Positions 50,171-64,000 of a stretch of 64,000 nt of DNA are shown here, piece by piece (position 1 is the stretch's first letter; every line of letters begins with the position of its first letter). Position numbers and translations under genes: made by a program. Source of the DNA: Amorphochlora amoebiformis. Taxonomy: Eukaryota; Cercozoa; Chlorarachniophyceae. Where the stretch lies: assembly GCA_054601695.1 (NCBI GenBank), contig BAAHQB010000016.1:558001-622000 (forward strand). Direction: 5' to 3'. The notes below the pieces were generated by a model, which was not told the DNA's origin, did not search any database, and was given only the letters and a program-made list of their open reading frames with translations.

Positions 50171-51291
50171 ATATACTTGTAACCTAACCTATTTTCAAAC
50201 CTAGCAATACCTAATTGTAAGCCTAACCCTATTCTACCCTAACCCAAACTCTAACGTCAATCCTCTATCTGAAATTAACCGTTAGCTGAAACCCGAACCT
50301 AGTCTAGCCCAAAAGGTTAACCGTAATTCTAATCCTCACCCATGCTCTAGCTCCAAAACCAGACCGAGTTCGGAGAAACGAAGTTCATTTCCGAAATCTG
50401 CGACACCAAGTTATGCCTAGGTTCCGCAGCCGAAAAATTAAAAAAAACAATTAAAAATCGGCTCCGGGCGTTGGGTGTAACTGTATTGTTGGGCGATCTC
50501 CCCCGTCAGAATTGGTGTTTCCCCCCTGTCCACAAACCACATTTTGTAATATTGCAGGATGTCTGCATGGCCTCTATTGAGGCCAGCATGGTAAAAATTG
50601 GAGAAAAGGGTCGAAAATCGCCCAGAGCTAAGGGAAAAACACCAAATTTTTTAACCTCTGCGGACTATCAACTTGCCACCCCCACCCTACTCAACCCCAA
50701 TAATCCTCGCTGCCATACAGGGTGCCTCCCGTCTCTCCAACACCTTTAGAATACACATTTATTGGTGATATTCCTTCATTCCAACCTGTATCCCCACTAC
50801 GCGAGTGCTTCGCACCCCTTCCTAAGCACCTAAAATCACGGCAATAATGTCCGATATCGGCCTAGAATTCACGCAGAAACAGGAAGCAAAAACATTTATG
50901 CCATAAGGAGGGGATATAATGAAGGCTTGATGGTTTGGAATACGTCTCCTCCCTTTATATACCGCGGAGGGCACGTTTGCCCCGCACCCTGGGTGCTTGC
51001 CTTGCCCCAGGTTGTCAATCACATCAGAATAGTGACTACATGCCGGCATGTCACATGAAGTCACGCGTACCGAATTTTTAAAAAGAAAATTCCGTTTTGC
51101 CTCACATGGTGTCACCCTGAGTGATATCTCAGCCGACGTGGACTCCAGCCAGCCAAACGCCTCCCACTCTTCACAGGGCCCGCGGAGAAAGGAGAAGTGC
51201 CCTTTCAATCTATTCATCCAAGCCGGCCTGAATCAGGCGAAAGCGTGCATTTCTGGGCTTTGAGAGGGCGGACATCGGCGTTTCCGGAGCC
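50171..51291. other. Spacer upstream of the MFS gene; degenerate telomere-like repeats then unique DNA
   Basis: Degenerate CCCTAAC-like units lie at 50171-50350. From 50350 to 51291 the sequence is unique and GC-richer, with overlapping ORFs on both strands (50471-50749 plus, 51217-50822 minus) but no motif I can identify. It precedes the MFS start at 51292 and probably includes its promoter. Confidence 0.5.

Positions 51292-64000
<12,709 letters not shown>

Noticed and set aside
50471-51217. ORFs of 92 aa (plus) and 131 aa (minus) upstream of the MFS gene
   Set aside because: No recognisable motif, overlapping on opposite strands, and no convincing splice context. Left as spacer.

Overview
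This is a nuclear DNA window from a photosynthetic eukaryote. The strongest clue is a spliced, nucleus-encoded green-type Rubisco small subunit gene (rbcS). Its spliced N-terminus reads as an ER-type signal peptide followed by a basic, Ser/Arg-rich, transit-like stretch. That layout is typical of secondary green plastids; a chlorarachniophyte-like alga is my best guess, with a primary green alga as the alternative. Telomere-type TTAGGG/CCCTAA repeats, fungal-type Zn2Cys6 regulators, an arylsulfatase, a THH1/TOM1-like 7TM protein and an MFS transporter fit a complex protist. I assembled all gene models by hand from splice signals, phase continuity and family motifs. No search was run.

Most of the sequence is low-complexity: (TA)n arrays of tens to hundreds of bases, (CT)n/(GA)n arrays up to about 1.2 kb, telomere-like arrays and minisatellites. 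Almost all of it lies inside introns. Exons are short (15 to 525 bp, often 40-100 bp) and sit as islands in the repeats, so single-frame ORFs are mostly Tyr-Ile or Ser-Leu translations of repeats and hide the genes.

Layout: (1) minus strand 284-3798, 7TM THH1/TOM1-like protein, 4 exons; (2) plus 4148-8169, rbcS, 8 exons, divergent from gene 1; (3) minus 9961-10260, end of an unrecognised gene, weak; (4) plus 10525-17195, Zn2Cys6 regulator with a PAS-like domain, about 21 exons; (5) minus 18816-29930, complete arylsulfatase, 25 exons, 559 aa; (6) minus 30927-45824, unrecognised protein of about 726 aa, about 16 exons, with enormous repeat-filled introns; (7) plus 46090-47956, second Zn2Cys6 protein, 5 exons, divergent from gene 6; (8) plus 48442-48732, hypothetical; (9) plus 51292 to beyond the right edge, MFS transporter with introns rich in telomeric repeats.

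The genes do not form a pathway. What they share is architecture: introns built from microsatellite and telomere-like DNA, splice sites that often merge into the repeats, and short duplicated copies of exon 3' ends plus their 5' splice sites in the intron just downstream. That last pattern is the most unusual thing seen here.
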